Positions 34,279 to 46,916 are shown, counted from the stretch's first letter. The stretch is 64,000 nucleotides of DNA from Laccaria trichodermophora (GCA_018417955.1 JACTVC010000002.1:4526001-4590000); one strand, 5' to 3'. Program-made: numbers and translations. The notes: generated by a model not told the origin, from the sequence alone.

Positions 34279-37200
34279 CTAAGAGGGAGACCCTTTTAGC
34301 GGGGTGCTCATCCGCGTATCTAACCTGCGGATCTCCTTCTCCAACTTATCTATGCCAGACTGACCAGATGCGATAAGCCCACGGGCGCCATGTTTGTCAA
34401 ACAAATATGTCAACAGGTTCTTTTTCTCGTCCGCAAGGCCGTCAAGTAGTGCAAACAGGTGCGTCTCGTCTCGCAGAACGAGCTGTGCAGCGATAATAGA
34501 GGCCGCCGCGGACTCACGTACAATTAGCGACGACTTGTCGTTCAGAGCCTAGGAAAGAACCAGTTAAGAAAAACCATCACAAGAGGGGTCAGAATATCAA
34601 TCAACTGACGGAGATCAGCGTTCCTTTAAGTCGGGGTATCTCTTCCTCCGCAATCTCGGCAGGCAGACGGAGGATGAATCTTCCTAAAGCCATCAGTCCA
34701 AATGCATAAGTCGACGATTTGGCTTCTTCGTCCAAGGGTGTAGGGGCAGCTTCTAGTTGGAAAGCGCGCAAGCTGGCATGCATCGTCGTCAGTCCATAAA
34801 CTGGGTCAAGTTTTCTGGTTAGTGTGTCTCGGATATTGGTTGTTGCTTCAAGCACCTGCACAACGACATGAGCTTTGCTAACACAACGACATCCCCGGAC
34901 TCACGTTTAATTTGTTGCTGTAGCGAACCTTGAGAAGCATAGAAAACAAGTCGGCTTCTTTGCCTTCAAGGTAAGGAGCTTGGTTCTCGAGCATTTCCCA
35001 GACAACGATTAGACCATATTCAAGCTCTTTCTCGATCTAAACGCATATTATTTGGTCACTCACTCTATCCAGTTTTTTTTAAAAAAAAACATACTCTTGA
35101 AGGGTCCAAGTATAGCATAAGAGCATAGAAGAGTCTTTCAAAGGTTTTGTTTTTCTCCCACATGTCAGAGTGGAGAGAAGGCGTGGATTCAGACACAACA
35201 AAGGGAGAGGGACTACTTGGATCGGCACCTCCGGGACTTGGAGGTGGAGATGAAAGTTCTGCCACTGGGTTTTCCATGCAAATAAGAGCTAGACTTGGAA
35301 GCGCTGCAGTGTTGGCGTCACGACGCTCCAGCGCCTTGATATGACCTTCCAGTTCTTGAACTCGCTCTGGAGAACCTGGAGAACGGAGAGGGGTTGCCTG
35401 CGCAAATACTACGATGCCCATTAGTGTCGGGAGTAAGATAATATTGAGCGAAAACTAACACGTCTTGCGCTTGAGCCACCATCCGGTCTCAAACCCTCGT
35501 CCTTGCAGGACGTCCAACAGGGAAGTTGAACGTCTAGGATAGGCTGGGCTGTCTTTGAACATGGCGGCGTGCTGCATAACAATACTGGCTCGATTGACGG
35601 GTGTTACAGGTTCAACTGCACCTCTAACAGTGGGTAACGGAGCTGCTTTGCTTTTGCTTTTGGGTGTTACACGATTGCTTCCTGTCAGCAAGGATGCTGG
35701 AAGTATAGGATGCTGCAATCCCTCATCTTCTGGCTCGACAAGCTCTAACAGTCGTTCGGCCGCACTTTCGGCCTGTTCGGCACGAGCCCTCAGAGCATCC
35801 TCAACAACGGGCTGTCCAGAGCCTATATCCGAGATTGACCCTGAGGACAGGGCGTTGGAGATGGGTGCGGTCGGCCTGGAATTGATCGATCGGGATTTCG
35901 ACGAAGTTTGGGATGGGCGGCACATTTCAAAGGGAGCAGAAAATGACATTAGGTTGACGGAGTGCTCGTCATCGGAATCCGTTTCTGCCTCAGGTCCTGG
36001 AACGCTTTGGGCCATAAGCAGTGACTGGTCATCGCCATGCGCATCGAGGTGTTGAGGTAATAATGAGGGCTGTCGGGCAGGCACAGGAGCTGCGCCATTT
36101 CGTAACCCTAATTGCGAGCTGGGTTTAGGGGACTCGTGCCCAAAAGAGGGAGGCGGTGACACAGGTAAAGCTGTCCGTATTGCCGTACGAATGGTAGTTG
36201 TTGTTGTAGATGCAGCCAGAGGCGATGAACCACGTCGTTGACCGTTTGATTGGGTTGAAAGGGAAGGAGATGCAGCTCGGTCAGACCCAGCAGAGGCCGA
36301 GCGAGAACGAGACACGGGAATCGGCGCAGCGCTCACTGATGGCACCATATTTGATGAAACCCGTGATCTGGAGGGTGATGGGGGTGAAGTAGGTGCTCGG
36401 ATGGGAGAGGCTGGGCGTGAGGTCAAGCTTCTTGGGGAAGTACCTGGAGAACCGGCGCGTCGCAGAAGGGGTCCATGAGAACCAGAAGTTGCTTGATGGC
36501 GGAGGGTGGGTGGCGCAGTTGCGATCGCCTTTGCCTTTGCTCGGCTTGCAGCGATAGCGGCCGCTACACTCGATTTCTTTGTCGGATTCGGTGTAGAGGG
36601 TGGCAGAGCCATTTGCTGTGGATAAGGACACTTCTTTTCTAGTTGTTTTCTTGCAACGGAATCCAAGGTGTCCATGATCACTAACCCACGATCTCTCCAG
36701 ATAGCCTCAAAGATCCAGAACAATACACGGGCTGTTTCACGGACAGCTGGATTTGGGTCTGATAGCGCTTTTTTGAGTGATTTTTCCAAAAATTCTAAAC
36801 CACTTGATGCTTCTATTGCGTGTTTCGAGCGGGTTCCATGATGCTCGAGGTATTGTTTAATATGTGCAATCACAAACGCTCTGGCTTGGACCGTCTTCTC
36901 TTGAAGAGTATTCCACAGCAACGGCAAGAGTATTCGTGGCTGAGATGAAGTGTGACTGATAATTGCTGTGACCGAAGCTTGAGACTGTTGGGCGGCAATT
37001 TTTTTTGTAAATCCTGCCATTTTGAGTAAATGCGTCAATAACAGGTCACAGAACGGATCAAGCAATGGACCAAGTGCAACAGCAAGCTCTGAGTAGAGGA
37101 GACATGTGTTCGCGGAAACGGTGGTTCGCAAACTAGCAAGCTAGAGGGTGCTGTTAACAGATTGGCCAATTATCAGTGTCAGTCACCTTACTGTTTTCAG

Positions 37201-38708
37201 AGACCATTGGATGAATCCATCTTTCAAACAGGCTAAGAATCCCTCTGTGTACTTCAGATGAACATCTCCCTTCAGCATCCCTCGGACACGAAGAATGGCC
37301 TGTTCGCGTGCTGCCCAGTTGTGTTCCGTTTCTTTTCCCTATCAGATGCTTATGATGGTAGCCCTTTCAAATCCAATGTGTAGAAACGGACCTCGAATGA
37401 TTTTGACATCGGTGCAAACTCACTCTCCAAATCTCGGGTCGATGCAACCTGGACAAATTGAGTGTGGAACTTGAAATGGGGGGAAGTCGCATACATAAAA
37501 TGGCTGTATTTCGTTGTTTTCTGTTGTGGGGGCAGAAGGCGGGGGTGGAGATATCATAGCAGTGCGACTCGCCGGCCGGGAGGAATCTTTGACACTCGAG
37601 TGGCTTATAGTCCTAGATAGTCCATTACTTTGGCTGGCAACCCTTGGTCTCTTGCCTTGCAATGTCAGACTTGGGGGAACATAATCCTTAACGCTTAGCT
37701 CGCCAGTTTCTGAACCGTCCCGACTGTGAGCGTTGACGACATTGGATCCGTTGCCGAGAAGTTTTGATAAAACGCCGTCGACGATAGTTTTTCTTACACC
37801 TTTCTTTGTCAGTTCTTTCTTCAAGTCAGCACGCGCTGCGTCTGAGACGTCCGAGCCAGAGAAAAGCTCGACAATGGATTGACGCGCTGATTCACGGACA
37901 CGAGCGTCGGTGTCTTCAAGGCAATCAACAAGGAGAGAGAGGTAAGGCCGAATCGGAAAATGAGGATGAGCTCGTCTTATATGCACAAGGGTGGTTATTG
38001 ACTATTGCAAGAGAGATGAGGTGGGTCGCTGAATTTAAGAAAATTGGCAGAACGTACTTGTTCTCTCACTTTCCAAACTTTGCTTCCAAGACCAACCTCT
38101 TTCAAGGACCTCTCGAAGACGGTGACCGGTGTCTCTGGGCCTTTACCAGACTTCGACGAAATAGTGCTCGCCGAACTTGCACGGAAGGCAAAACCACCCA
38201 AGATAACCAAACTTTCGCGAGCTTTTGCTTGAGCTCGTTCTTTGTCTCCAAGTCGATCGATCAAGCCACCTGGTGGAAGGAAGGCTGTCAAGGCTTGCCT
38301 AAGCGTGGCCACATCAATAGCTCCTGTGGACGGCGGGACTGCATTCGCTTGAAGTGGGTTCGTTGCACGGCATATTAACGGCGGAAGCGATGACAAGACG
38401 ACAGCGAGGGTGGCATTTGTCAGATGTTGGTTTGAATTTCGCAAAGAGGATTTCAGCACGTTGATGACGGTGTCTGGCTCAGAAACCTGTATGAATGGAG
38501 TTTGGAAAGGGTGCAAAATTCAAGGTTATCACCGTTACTCACCTCAATCCCAGCTTCAAATTCCATCTGAAGTTTGGAGAGAGCGTCGACTTTAGTATCC
38601 ACATCTGTTCATAGGTTGGAAATGTTGAAACGGAGATGAGGTTCTGAACGTACCATTGCTTCTGCACTGGTTCAGGAGCTCTTCGAGACGTGATTCGTTA
38701 GAATCCAT
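34279..38708 (-). CDS. STU1: CLASP/Stu1 microtubule plus-end protein
   Basis: Microtubule-stabilising TOG-domain protein required for spindle integrity. Exons: 38708-38654, 38604-38543, 38486-38058, 38001-37495, 37448-37392, 37338-37192, 37140-35460, 35408-35095, 35036-34905, 34855-34610, 34548-34279; 3900 nt, 1299 residues. N-terminal HEAT/TOG region: [62 protein letters not shown] core: [79 protein letters not shown] long basic Ser/Pro/Arg region with several SxxP-type motifs follows, suited to EB1 and lattice binding. The C-terminal helical domain ends in [16 protein letters not shown]. All introns are 46-61 nt. Confidence 0.94.
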
Positions 38709-38877
38709 TGTAGCAACCAGCGGGCGGCGAGCTGGGTATCGACGCGCTAGCTGAAGGGAAAAGCGGGACCAACGTGATAACTATGTAGTTTCCAAGTGAA
38801 GCAGCACCCAAATTACATAACTACAACTCAGGTTCAAACCGACAATCAACTTCAGCGTGTATATAATGTCCTATACA

Positions 38878-39405
38878 CTACAACGGTTTTCTGTCCGAAT
38901 GCCCAAGGTCTTTTCCTGGCTGCAGAAGGTCGCGAATACGCTGTTTCTTTAGGGCTTTCAGGGGGTTTGCCTCCAACATGATAGTGGTTTCTTACTAAGA
39001 CCTTGAGCTCCGGGAAGCCTCCTTCAACTTTTCTGTCCCACACCAACAGAGGAGCTTGGGAGTCGAGGATTGAAAGCCACACTCGAAAACGTCCCGCTGT
39101 CTCATCAGTGTTGAGTGGTATCAATGAGATGGTCCCGATGACCGGCGGGGGAAAGGTCAGGAAGAGCTCAGTCTGGATCCAGCTTGCTCGGTGAAGCCTG
39201 CCCACGTGAAGTTACGCGAGTATAAGGATGTTCAGCGTTGTCTCACCAACGGCACTGATTTCAATTATTTCAAGAGGAGTCAATCGATTGTAGGGTATCG
39301 ACTTACTCGGTCGCAAAACTCAATGACCAACGTTGTGGAAGAGAGAGGGGCAGGGAAGACAAAGGTAGCGATGTCGGACAGGTTTTGCAAAGAATCAGTT
39401 GACAT
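38878..39405 (-). CDS. SelW/Rdx-family thioredoxin-like protein with an 8-nt exon
   Basis: Thioredoxin-fold protein of the Rdx (SelW/SelT/SelH) family, a probable redox factor, with Cys in place of selenocysteine. Exons: 39405-39307, 39254-39247 (8 nt), 39197-38996, 38946-38878; 378 nt, 125 residues. The redox motif CxxC spans the splice: IEFCDR + CRW + LHRASWIQTELFLTF. The 8-nt exon TGCCGTTG supplies the second Cys, Arg and most of Trp; skipping it would destroy the motif and shift the frame. Further family blocks: GRFRVWLSILD, VWDRKVEGGFPELKVL, KQRIRDLLQPGKDLGHSDRK. Introns are 52, 49 and 49 nt with GTAAGT, GTGAGA and GTAAGA donors. It is the last intact host gene before the transposon block. 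Confidence 0.9.
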
Positions 39406-39503
39406 TGGAAAAGGTTACTTGCAACAGAAGGGGGAAATGGCTTTCGTCACCAGGTAAAGAGGTGATAAACTGTAAATAATTCTTTACAACCATGTGCGGA
39501 ACA

Positions 39504-40125
39504 TACAGTTGCGGACAAACAAAGTCATCAAATTTGATAACTTGAGAACCAGAATTTTTATCAAAATTCTGACCAGATTCAGATTCAGAGACCTCGAAAC
39601 TGTTCAAAAAAGGTGTTCCCTTAATTTTCCCACGCGTTTTTGGTTTGGCCAAATTTTTGGGTGTTTTCAACGCACCCAAAAGTCTTCTGAGTCGGCCATC
39701 TTTGGATCAATTCTGTGCAATTTATAACCCTGGTGCAGTAGATGCGTGAAAAAATGAACCAGGGTCCATTTATATCTTTTTCCGGGGCACCTTGACCAGA
39801 AAGGGTATGCCCACGTGACAGTTTTAGCAAAATTCCCACCATCGAAGACATCAATATTTCAGGGAGACTTTGATGAAATCAAAGAGAGGAAACAAAAAGG
39901 AGTTGATTGGCATATTTTTTGTATTTTAAGCTATTTTTTCAGGCACTGGCCAAATTTTTGGGGTATAAAACCCTTATATCATCATTTCTGGGAATTCTGC
40001 TCATTGGAATTGATCAAGGAGATCAATAGGAACCCATTTATACCATTATCTACCAATTCTGATGTTTTTCAGAGTCCCAAAAAATAGGTCAATAAATTTG
40101 TTGACTTTGTTTGTCTGCAACTGTA
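39504..40125. mobile_element. Tc1/mariner-like non-autonomous element (MITE), ~0.6 kb
   Basis: Imperfect terminal inverted repeats of about 34 bp. The left end is TACAGTTGCGGACAAACAAA and the right end is the reverse complement of TACAGTTGCAGACAAACAAA. Both ends are flanked by TA, the Tc1/mariner target-site duplication. No transposase frame is present. Part of the interior (39983-40066) resembles 7697-7795. Confidence 0.75.
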
Positions 40126-40501
40126 GGGCATGGCACAATTTTTTTTTTCACCAAATAAACAAACAGATTTATGTAGTTGTAAAGTACTATCACTTGTGGG
40201 AACTTTGCAAATCCATTTCATTGACAGTATTCTGCCCTGAGTTGCTTCTACAAAGGACATATTTTTATAAACCTACACTTCAGGTAGTCATACATCTAGT
40301 CTATGTATCCTAGCACTTCAGTCACCCACCTTGAACAAGCTATTAGCTAGGAAATCTTGAAAAATTATCCAGGCTAATAGATCCTCTGGCCGTTTTTTTT
40401 TTGGCCTTTGGATAGAAATATATTATTGGATTTGATAGAAAATGTTTGACCTCTAATATTGTGACCAGAAATATTTGGGTAGATAAATTGTGTTCAAAAA
40501 T

Positions 40502-40770
40502 ATCCTAGTCAAGTGAAAGTGGTCAGAAATGTTTGAAGGGTGTCAGACTGGTAAGAAATGTTTGAAGGGTGTCAGACTGGTAAGAAATGTTTGAGCCAAG
40601 TCAAACTGGCCAGAAATGTTTGAGGTGTGCCAGAGTGACTAGAAATGTTTCAGTGGTGTGACATTGCTTGGATATGTTTTAAGCATGTCACACTGCTAAA
40701 AAATCTTTTGGCCTTGTCACATGGCTAAAACATTTCTGACCAGTGTCACATATCTGGGGTCCCAGTTTCA
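40502..40770. repeat. Subterminal ~28-bp repeats of the KDZ-type element
   Basis: About eight degenerate units built on AGAAATGTTTGA followed by a GTCA(G/C)ACTGG-like word. The same kind of array lies behind the CACTTCAG ends at 44441, 50355 (inverted) and 60266, where the units read CACTGCTGAGAAATCTTTT. Repeated subterminal motifs are typical transposase-binding sites; that role is inference. Confidence 0.65.
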
Positions 40771-40943
40771 AAAAAAAACTTGGTTTTTTTGGTGCAGCTT
40801 TCTCAACATTTTGTACATTGCTTTTTTTTTTGTTTCTTATTGAAGTTACAATCCAAAATCATATATTTCAACACTTTATAATGCATAACTCTTCTGAAAG
40901 CAGGACTTATCACTATTTACATACACTTTCATCCTATCAATAG

Positions 40944-41137
40944 TCAAAACAATGAGTCTGTATAGCTTTTTCGAAACTCATCAGATAAAGCTACCATCTC
41001 AACAGCCTCCAATAACTCTGTCTCTTCACCCTCTTCTTCATCACCCTCATCATCCTCATCATCTTCCTCCTCTTCATTGTCATCATCATATATCTCTCTT
41101 TCATTCTCAGCAACCACATCAGGGAAATGATTTTTTT
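40944..41137 (-). CDS. Possible acidic C-terminal exon of a transposon gene
   Basis: Open frame of 64 codons after a CTACAG acceptor and ending in TGA. It encodes NHFPDVVAENEREIY followed by a run of about 25 Asp/Glu/Gly residues, then LLEAVEMVALSDEFRKSYTD. The run of GAT/GAA/GAG codons could be a microsatellite rather than a gene. No upstream exons could be assigned with confidence, and it lies downstream of the KDZ transposase on the same strand. Confidence 0.25.
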
Positions 41138-41837
41138 CTGTAGTTTGGCCATATTTACATAGCCTCTGTAGGCTCTGTAGGTCAACATAGGTTTATCATT
41201 ACCTCTGTGGACTGTGGTAGGTACAAAAGCTAATTTGAGCCTACAGTAGACTATTGAAATAAATCTTGCCTCATCAAGAATCTGGAATGATACTGACATG
41301 ATATCACAGTAAACAGAGATGTGAAGAAAGTTATGATCATAATGCAGTATATATCATACAAGCTGCCCTGGGCCCCAATATTTTAGACATAATCCTCATT
41401 GTGGTGTTAATGTGCAGTGGGTGTTAATGATTTTTCTAAAAGGTTGCTTTCAACACTGATGGTATGTATGGTATAAACAGATGTCTGTTTCAAATGCTCT
41501 AGTAGACTAGCTGTTAAGTTGTGTACAAAATAATCACTAATGTAAGCCTTTCCATGAGGCTTTGAGTTCAACTCCTGTAAGATGCAATATTTATTTAGTA
41601 AGTTCCCAGCCTAAGTACAACTTGAATTTCTGAAATATGAACAAGTAAATATGTGGCACAGTGAGCACCTCAGGAAGAGGTGAATTACATTTTTGGTTGA
41701 AGGGGGTTGAGATACAGTACCTATGGCAACCTACCACCAGCCTACATAGGGTACTCAGTGACCTATGAGACCTATATATCAGGGGTCAACCTAATAAGCT
41801 ATAGTTCCTATATAGGCTACATAGACCTACATAGATT

Positions 41838-44373
41838 TCAAATGTTTTCCTGATGCATGGCAGTCATTTCAAACTTACGTGCCTCCATAAGATCTTCCAA
41901 TGATGGTCCCCATGAATCTGGCATAGGTTTGTGAGGATCAATCATACGTGTTTTGTCTTGCCAGTTGTTGCATAAGCGTGCTAAGAATTCTGCATGCAAG
42001 ACCATCTGATAGACTACTTCTTCACTTATATTCTTCTTCATAGCCATTGCTACACATTTCCACTCCTCAATGAGCCAATCTTGCATGGCACTTCTCTCAT
42101 ATGCTAGTCTCCTTTCTTCCTCATTACATCTATCCAACTCAAGCATGGATTTTATTCCCTTTTGAACATTTTCATCACCCAACCATTTGGGGATTTCTCC
42201 TCCAGGTGAAATATCAGTCTCATCTAGGCCCACATCTTGCCATATGTCATCATCAACATCCAGCTTGAACAGTCCATCACTGGCAATAGGATGAGGTGCA
42301 CGAGCACCACGTGGTGCTTGTTTCTTCTTAATCATAGCCTCCAACTCTCCACATAACTCATTGTATTTTTTTGCAAGCTGTTGAATACCAGGTTCCTTCT
42401 GCTTGATTTGAGACACTGAGTGGTCCTGTAGCTTCTTATCTGCATTATGTCATTAGTGAGGTATAATACTGATATCAGTATTTATAGCCTACCATTGGTA
42501 TTTGTTTTGTGGTAAGCTCTTTCTAATCCATTGAGTTCAAATTTTCGCTGCTGAAGTCTGGTTCTCAACCTCTTTTTTAAGGCCCAGGCATTTATCCGGA
42601 TTTTTAAGAATTTGTTTCCCAGTAACCAATCAAGCCGGAGTCGGCCATCTGTTCCAAGCATTCCACGTTTACTTTTGTAGGCTTTCTCTAGTTTGTTGCA
42701 TTTTTCTTTGAGTTCAGCAAGTGTCACTCTAACTTCAGAGACATCCCACCCATCTTCATACTGCCCAGATTGAATCATACCCTCAAACTTGTATATCTCT
42801 TTACTGCACGAATCTGTATCCTCTTTCAATTGTATAATCTCTTCAATGAGTTTATCTGCCAGATTCTTGGATTGATGGGGCATTGGCTTAGTCTGTGCAA
42901 CCAGTTGAGCAGCCCATTCCTCTCTTAGAATATCTTCAGTGATATCTAAATCTGCCAGCTCATCTAAAACACTAAGAGCTTCTGACTTGCGTGTATTCAT
43001 GGAAACCCATTTACGTCTGAGCCAATCTCCAAGATTCAATAGTGACTTCTTATCCAGATGCTTCACTTGAGTATCCAAGGTATAGAGACAGTTATAGTAT
43101 CCAGTAACTCTCAGTGATGGGTTGAGCAGTTTAATTGAGCTCCAAAAGCACTCACAGCCCTCACCATCTGTAAGTCCAAAGCCTATACATTTTCTTGGGT
43201 GATAAATGAGCTGGCAAGCCCATTGATGACCATAAGCATGAAACACTGATATAGCCCAGATGAGTCTATCATGGAAGTCTTTCAGAAAGCCCCATTTAAT
43301 ACAACTACGATGAAGCTGACAGCCAATATCATAGAGCACACCCACTCTAGCAGTCGAGGGTAAATGGTTGAATAAATGTTCTAAAAGAACCAGAGCATAG
43401 TGTTGCTTCTCTCCTGCAGAAGTCATGTTTACCAGCCATAAGACACGATCATGTCGACAGAGAAGAGCCATAAGTCCAGTATCAGAAAAGAACTGAGTGC
43501 TAGCTTTAACTCGTTTTTCATCTGCAGCAGTAAAAGAGTCTCCACACATGTTCAGCACAGAGTTTGGAACTTTGAGTCCAGGCTCACACAAATCAGGATT
43601 TTCATCCTTCTGAGGCTGTAAAGGAGTATCTTGTGACTTTTTACCTTTTGAACCAGACTTGGGCTCTGGGCAGATTTCATTGACTATATCCTCCATTGCC
43701 TTGACATCTTCTGAAGAGACGAATGCTGTATCCAGGTGCTTACGAGGGGCAGGTGGCTCTTTACCCTGAGCCTTGCACGACTTTTGCTTGAAACAAGCAT
43801 CCAAGCATACAATGAAATCAACCCTTACAAAAAAAGTTGAGATCACAATAATAGTGTTGCCAACAAACTCCACATACAAATCATCAGGCTTTGACCAATC
43901 TTTTCCACCAAAGCACAAAGGACACCGTCCTCTCAGATAATCACTTGGTCTTTCCAAGTTTGGTGCAGCAGTGTGTATATCCTCATCTAAACATTTGCTC
44001 CAGTACATTCCTTTCACTGGACAAAAAACCACATACCGATTTCAATATTATCTTCTAAAAAAATATGAAAACAGTTAGATATAAAACTTTTTCTGAGCCA
44101 AAAATGAGGGAAAAAAAACCTTGATAAATATTATCTGTGTTACACAAAAAAAGAATTAGCATAAAAAGTTTTCACTTAAAAGAAAATAAATACCATCAGC
44201 CATTTCAACGTTTTCATCTGCAAAAAAAAGTTTTATTGTCAGCAGAAAGATTTCTTATATCAAGAGCAAAAACAGAAACCTAGTTCCATTCCAACATTTT
44301 TATCTTTTCAAACAAAGTTAGAATTACACAAATCTTTCTGATTAAAGAAAAAAACCTTGGTCCATTTCTTCAT
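41838..44373 (-). CDS. KDZ transposase, N-terminus replaced by an array of tiny exons / truncated
   Basis: Transposase of the Kyakuja-Dileera-Zisupton superfamily. Main exons 44016-42493 and 42439-41838 (intron 53 nt, AATG/GTAGGC...ATGCAG) encode about 708 residues. Recognisable blocks: YLRGRCPLCFGG, CLDACFKQKSCKAQGKEPP, VPNSVLNMCGDSFTAADEKR, STQFFSDTGLMALLCRHDRV, KQHYALVLLEHLFNHLPST, VGVLYDIGCQLHRSCIKWGF, FHAYGHQWACQLIYHPRKC, GLTDGEGCECFWSSIKLL, NTRKSEALSVLDELADLDI. Upstream there is no normal N-terminal Cys-rich (CxC) domain. Instead there are five candidate exons of 15-24 nt (44037-44054, 44120-44134, 44194-44217, 44280-44303, 44356-44373), all multiples of three, coding for acidic peptides such as DEEMDQ and DENVEMAD. 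The gene is cut at 44440 by the end of the next element. Confidence 0.85.
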
Positions 44374-44440
44374 CTGTGAAAAAATGTTTGAGTTGCAGCA
44401 GAAATATATTTTGACTGAGCCAGAAAAAGAAATACCTTGC

Positions 44441-46398
44441 CACTTCAGTCACCCACCCTGACCAAGCTATTAGCTAGGAAATCTTGAAAAATTATCCAGG
44501 CTAATAGATCCTTTGGCTGGTTATTTTTTTGCCTCTGGAGAAAAATATATTATTACATTGGGCAAAAATGTTTGGCCTTCAATATTGTGACCAGAAATAT
44601 TTGGGCTCATATTTTGTATTGAAAAATATCCTAGCCATCTGAAAGTGGTAGGAATTTTTTTAGCTGTGTGACACTGCTGAAAAATGTTTTGGCCATGTCA
44701 CACTGCTAAGAAATTTTTGAACCATATCACACTGCTGAGAAATCTTTTAGCCATGTCACACTGCTGAAAAATGTTTTGACTATGTCACACTGCTCGGAAA
44801 TCTTTTAGCCATGTCACATAGGCAAAAAAATTCCTGCCAGTGTCATGGAGTATCTGGGGTCCTAGTTTCAAAAAAAAAAACTTCAAAAATTTCTGACCAT
44901 TCAAACTTTTATCTTCTGGATTCAACTTTTCTACAAAATTTATCATAAAGATCATTTTGGTCCTAAACTTGCCTTTTTAGTTTATATTGTATTTTTATTA
45001 TAGAAAAACCAGATTATATATTGCATTCAGCTCTATCTATTGGTGGTATTCAGCTATTTGTTATATAGTTATAGCCTCTAAATTCTGCTCTATCAGATAA
45101 TAAAGGTTGTTACTGACTGCTCTTATGTTGAGTGTATATTAATAACTGCCTATAATAGACTAGCCTTACTTACTGAATTATTACTGATGTCTATTATTCT
45201 TGCAAATTATCAGAAGTAGATATTGGCTGATGTGTGAGCCATATTTCTTCACTGAAGTATGTTCCTAAAGACTAGAGAGAGTTTGGGAACTGTCAGATTG
45301 ACTATGCCAGCTTTTTTTTTCACTTTTATAGAGGCATATTTCTGAGAACTGCAGAGAGCTCTGAGGATTGTCAGTGTCTGAAGTTATAAATATGTATAAT
45401 ATGATATGATATGATATGATGTATTCATGTCTGTTGACTATAATGACATGCTGACTACCAGTACTTTACTGTGCCCCACCTATTTCTGCAGAAATGGCTA
45501 GAATCTCCTAGAATTCTCATCTCTCTATTACAAATACTTGAATTTCCTTTTTTAGATATAGACCTTAGACCTTGACAACAGTACCCAACAACAAATCCTA
45601 TTTTTTCTCATTTTTACCACATTTTCTAAATGATTTTCATTTAAAATAGTAATCTTGCCTCATTTACTCTGATTTCACCTCTGCAACATTATAACCAATA
45701 GTGACTACCATCCAATATTTTCTTTAATGTTTCTTGTATTTTATTGTAATTTTCTGGCAATATTTGCACAAATTACCTTATTTGGAAATATACACAGACC
45801 ACCAACATTGTAAATAACAGTTATAGCTGAATGCAGAATGATAAGCCACACCAGACTGACACATACATAGGGCAGACTGTCAAATTTTCAAAGCAACATG
45901 ATGGCTGAGTTCTCACCAAGTTCTCACAATGAGTCAAATAATTGATGTCACTGTAGTACCACAGTAACATTTGAGAGTCTGCTCTATGTATGTGTTGATC
46001 TGCATGACCTATCATTCTGCATTCAGCTGTGATGGTATGTCTATTCTTTTTCTATTTTTTTTCCCTGTTTTTCCAGCTATATTTGTATCATTTACCATAT
46101 TAGGAAATATCCACAGACTATGTATATGGTATCTAAATATTGTTAACAATAGTCTATTATTTTTCTCTTTTTCTTCTGAGTTTATGGCTATAATTACCAT
46201 ATTTGGAAATATGCACAGACCAAGTAAACAGTACATCAACATTATCAACAACCATTTATATCATGTAATTTTTTTTCTAATTTTTCTAGCTATATTTGTA
46301 TTAATTACTATTTTAGGAAATGTGCACAGACCATGTATACAATACCCCAATATTGTCAACAACAGTCCATTATTTTTCTCTTTTTCTTCTAATTTTTC
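44441..46398 (+). repeat. Left inverted arm of the 5.9-kb element
   Basis: Contains, from the outside in: the CACTTCAG end; subterminal CACTGCTGAGAAATC repeats (about 44650-44840); a GATAT(GATAT)n microsatellite near 45400; and from 46040 inward about four ~115-bp units. These units have a TTTCTAGCTATATTTGTA-like word, then AGGAAATGTGCACAGACCA, then TTATTTTTCTCTTTTTCTTC. Mirrors 48398-50355. Confidence 0.85.
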
Positions 46399-46790
46399 AG
46401 GCTAAATTGAATTTCCTTTCTTATTTTTCTAGCTCTATTTGTATTAAATTATTATATTAGGAAATGTACCCAGACCATGTATCTATTTCTTTTTTCCCCC
46501 TTTTTGTCTGACTCTCTGGATATATTTCCAGAATAGGAAATGTGCACAGGCCATTAACAATAGTTTATTATTTTTTCTCCTTTTTTTCTGATAGCAGTGG
46601 TGGTATTGTAAGTGCCAAAATCTTTCCTGGAAAGACAGATCACATGACCACATCATATGATCTATGTCATAATTACATCATCTGACCTATCACATGACAT
46701 AGAACATGAACAACTATAAGTTAGATGTTTGTTTGTTATTTGTTCTATTACTTCCATGCCTATCCATGCATGTCCTTGATTGGTATTTAT

Positions 46791-46916
46791 GACTACTACT
46801 GACAAGTACAAAAAGGAGTCATGTGACACAATAGCTAAGCAATGGAAAGTAAATAATGTAAAAGATGGATAAGATCCCAGATATGCCAGCCATTTCCATA
46901 CTTGTCAGTAGTAGTC
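46791..46916. mobile_element. 126-bp hairpin (MITE-like) inside the core
   Basis: Perfect 18-bp terminal inverted repeats, GACTACTACTGACAAGTA at 46791-46808 and its complement at 46899-46916. Also present in the second copy of the element (about 63349-63475), so it predates the split of the two copies. Confidence 0.65.

Noticed and set aside
45971..46405. 144-codon frame rich in Phe/Ile with repeated HR.C..YLNIVNN pattern
   Set aside because: It is a translation of ~115-bp tandem repeats; the same frame recurs in inverted position at 48403-48825 and degraded at 62180-62557. No coding signature.
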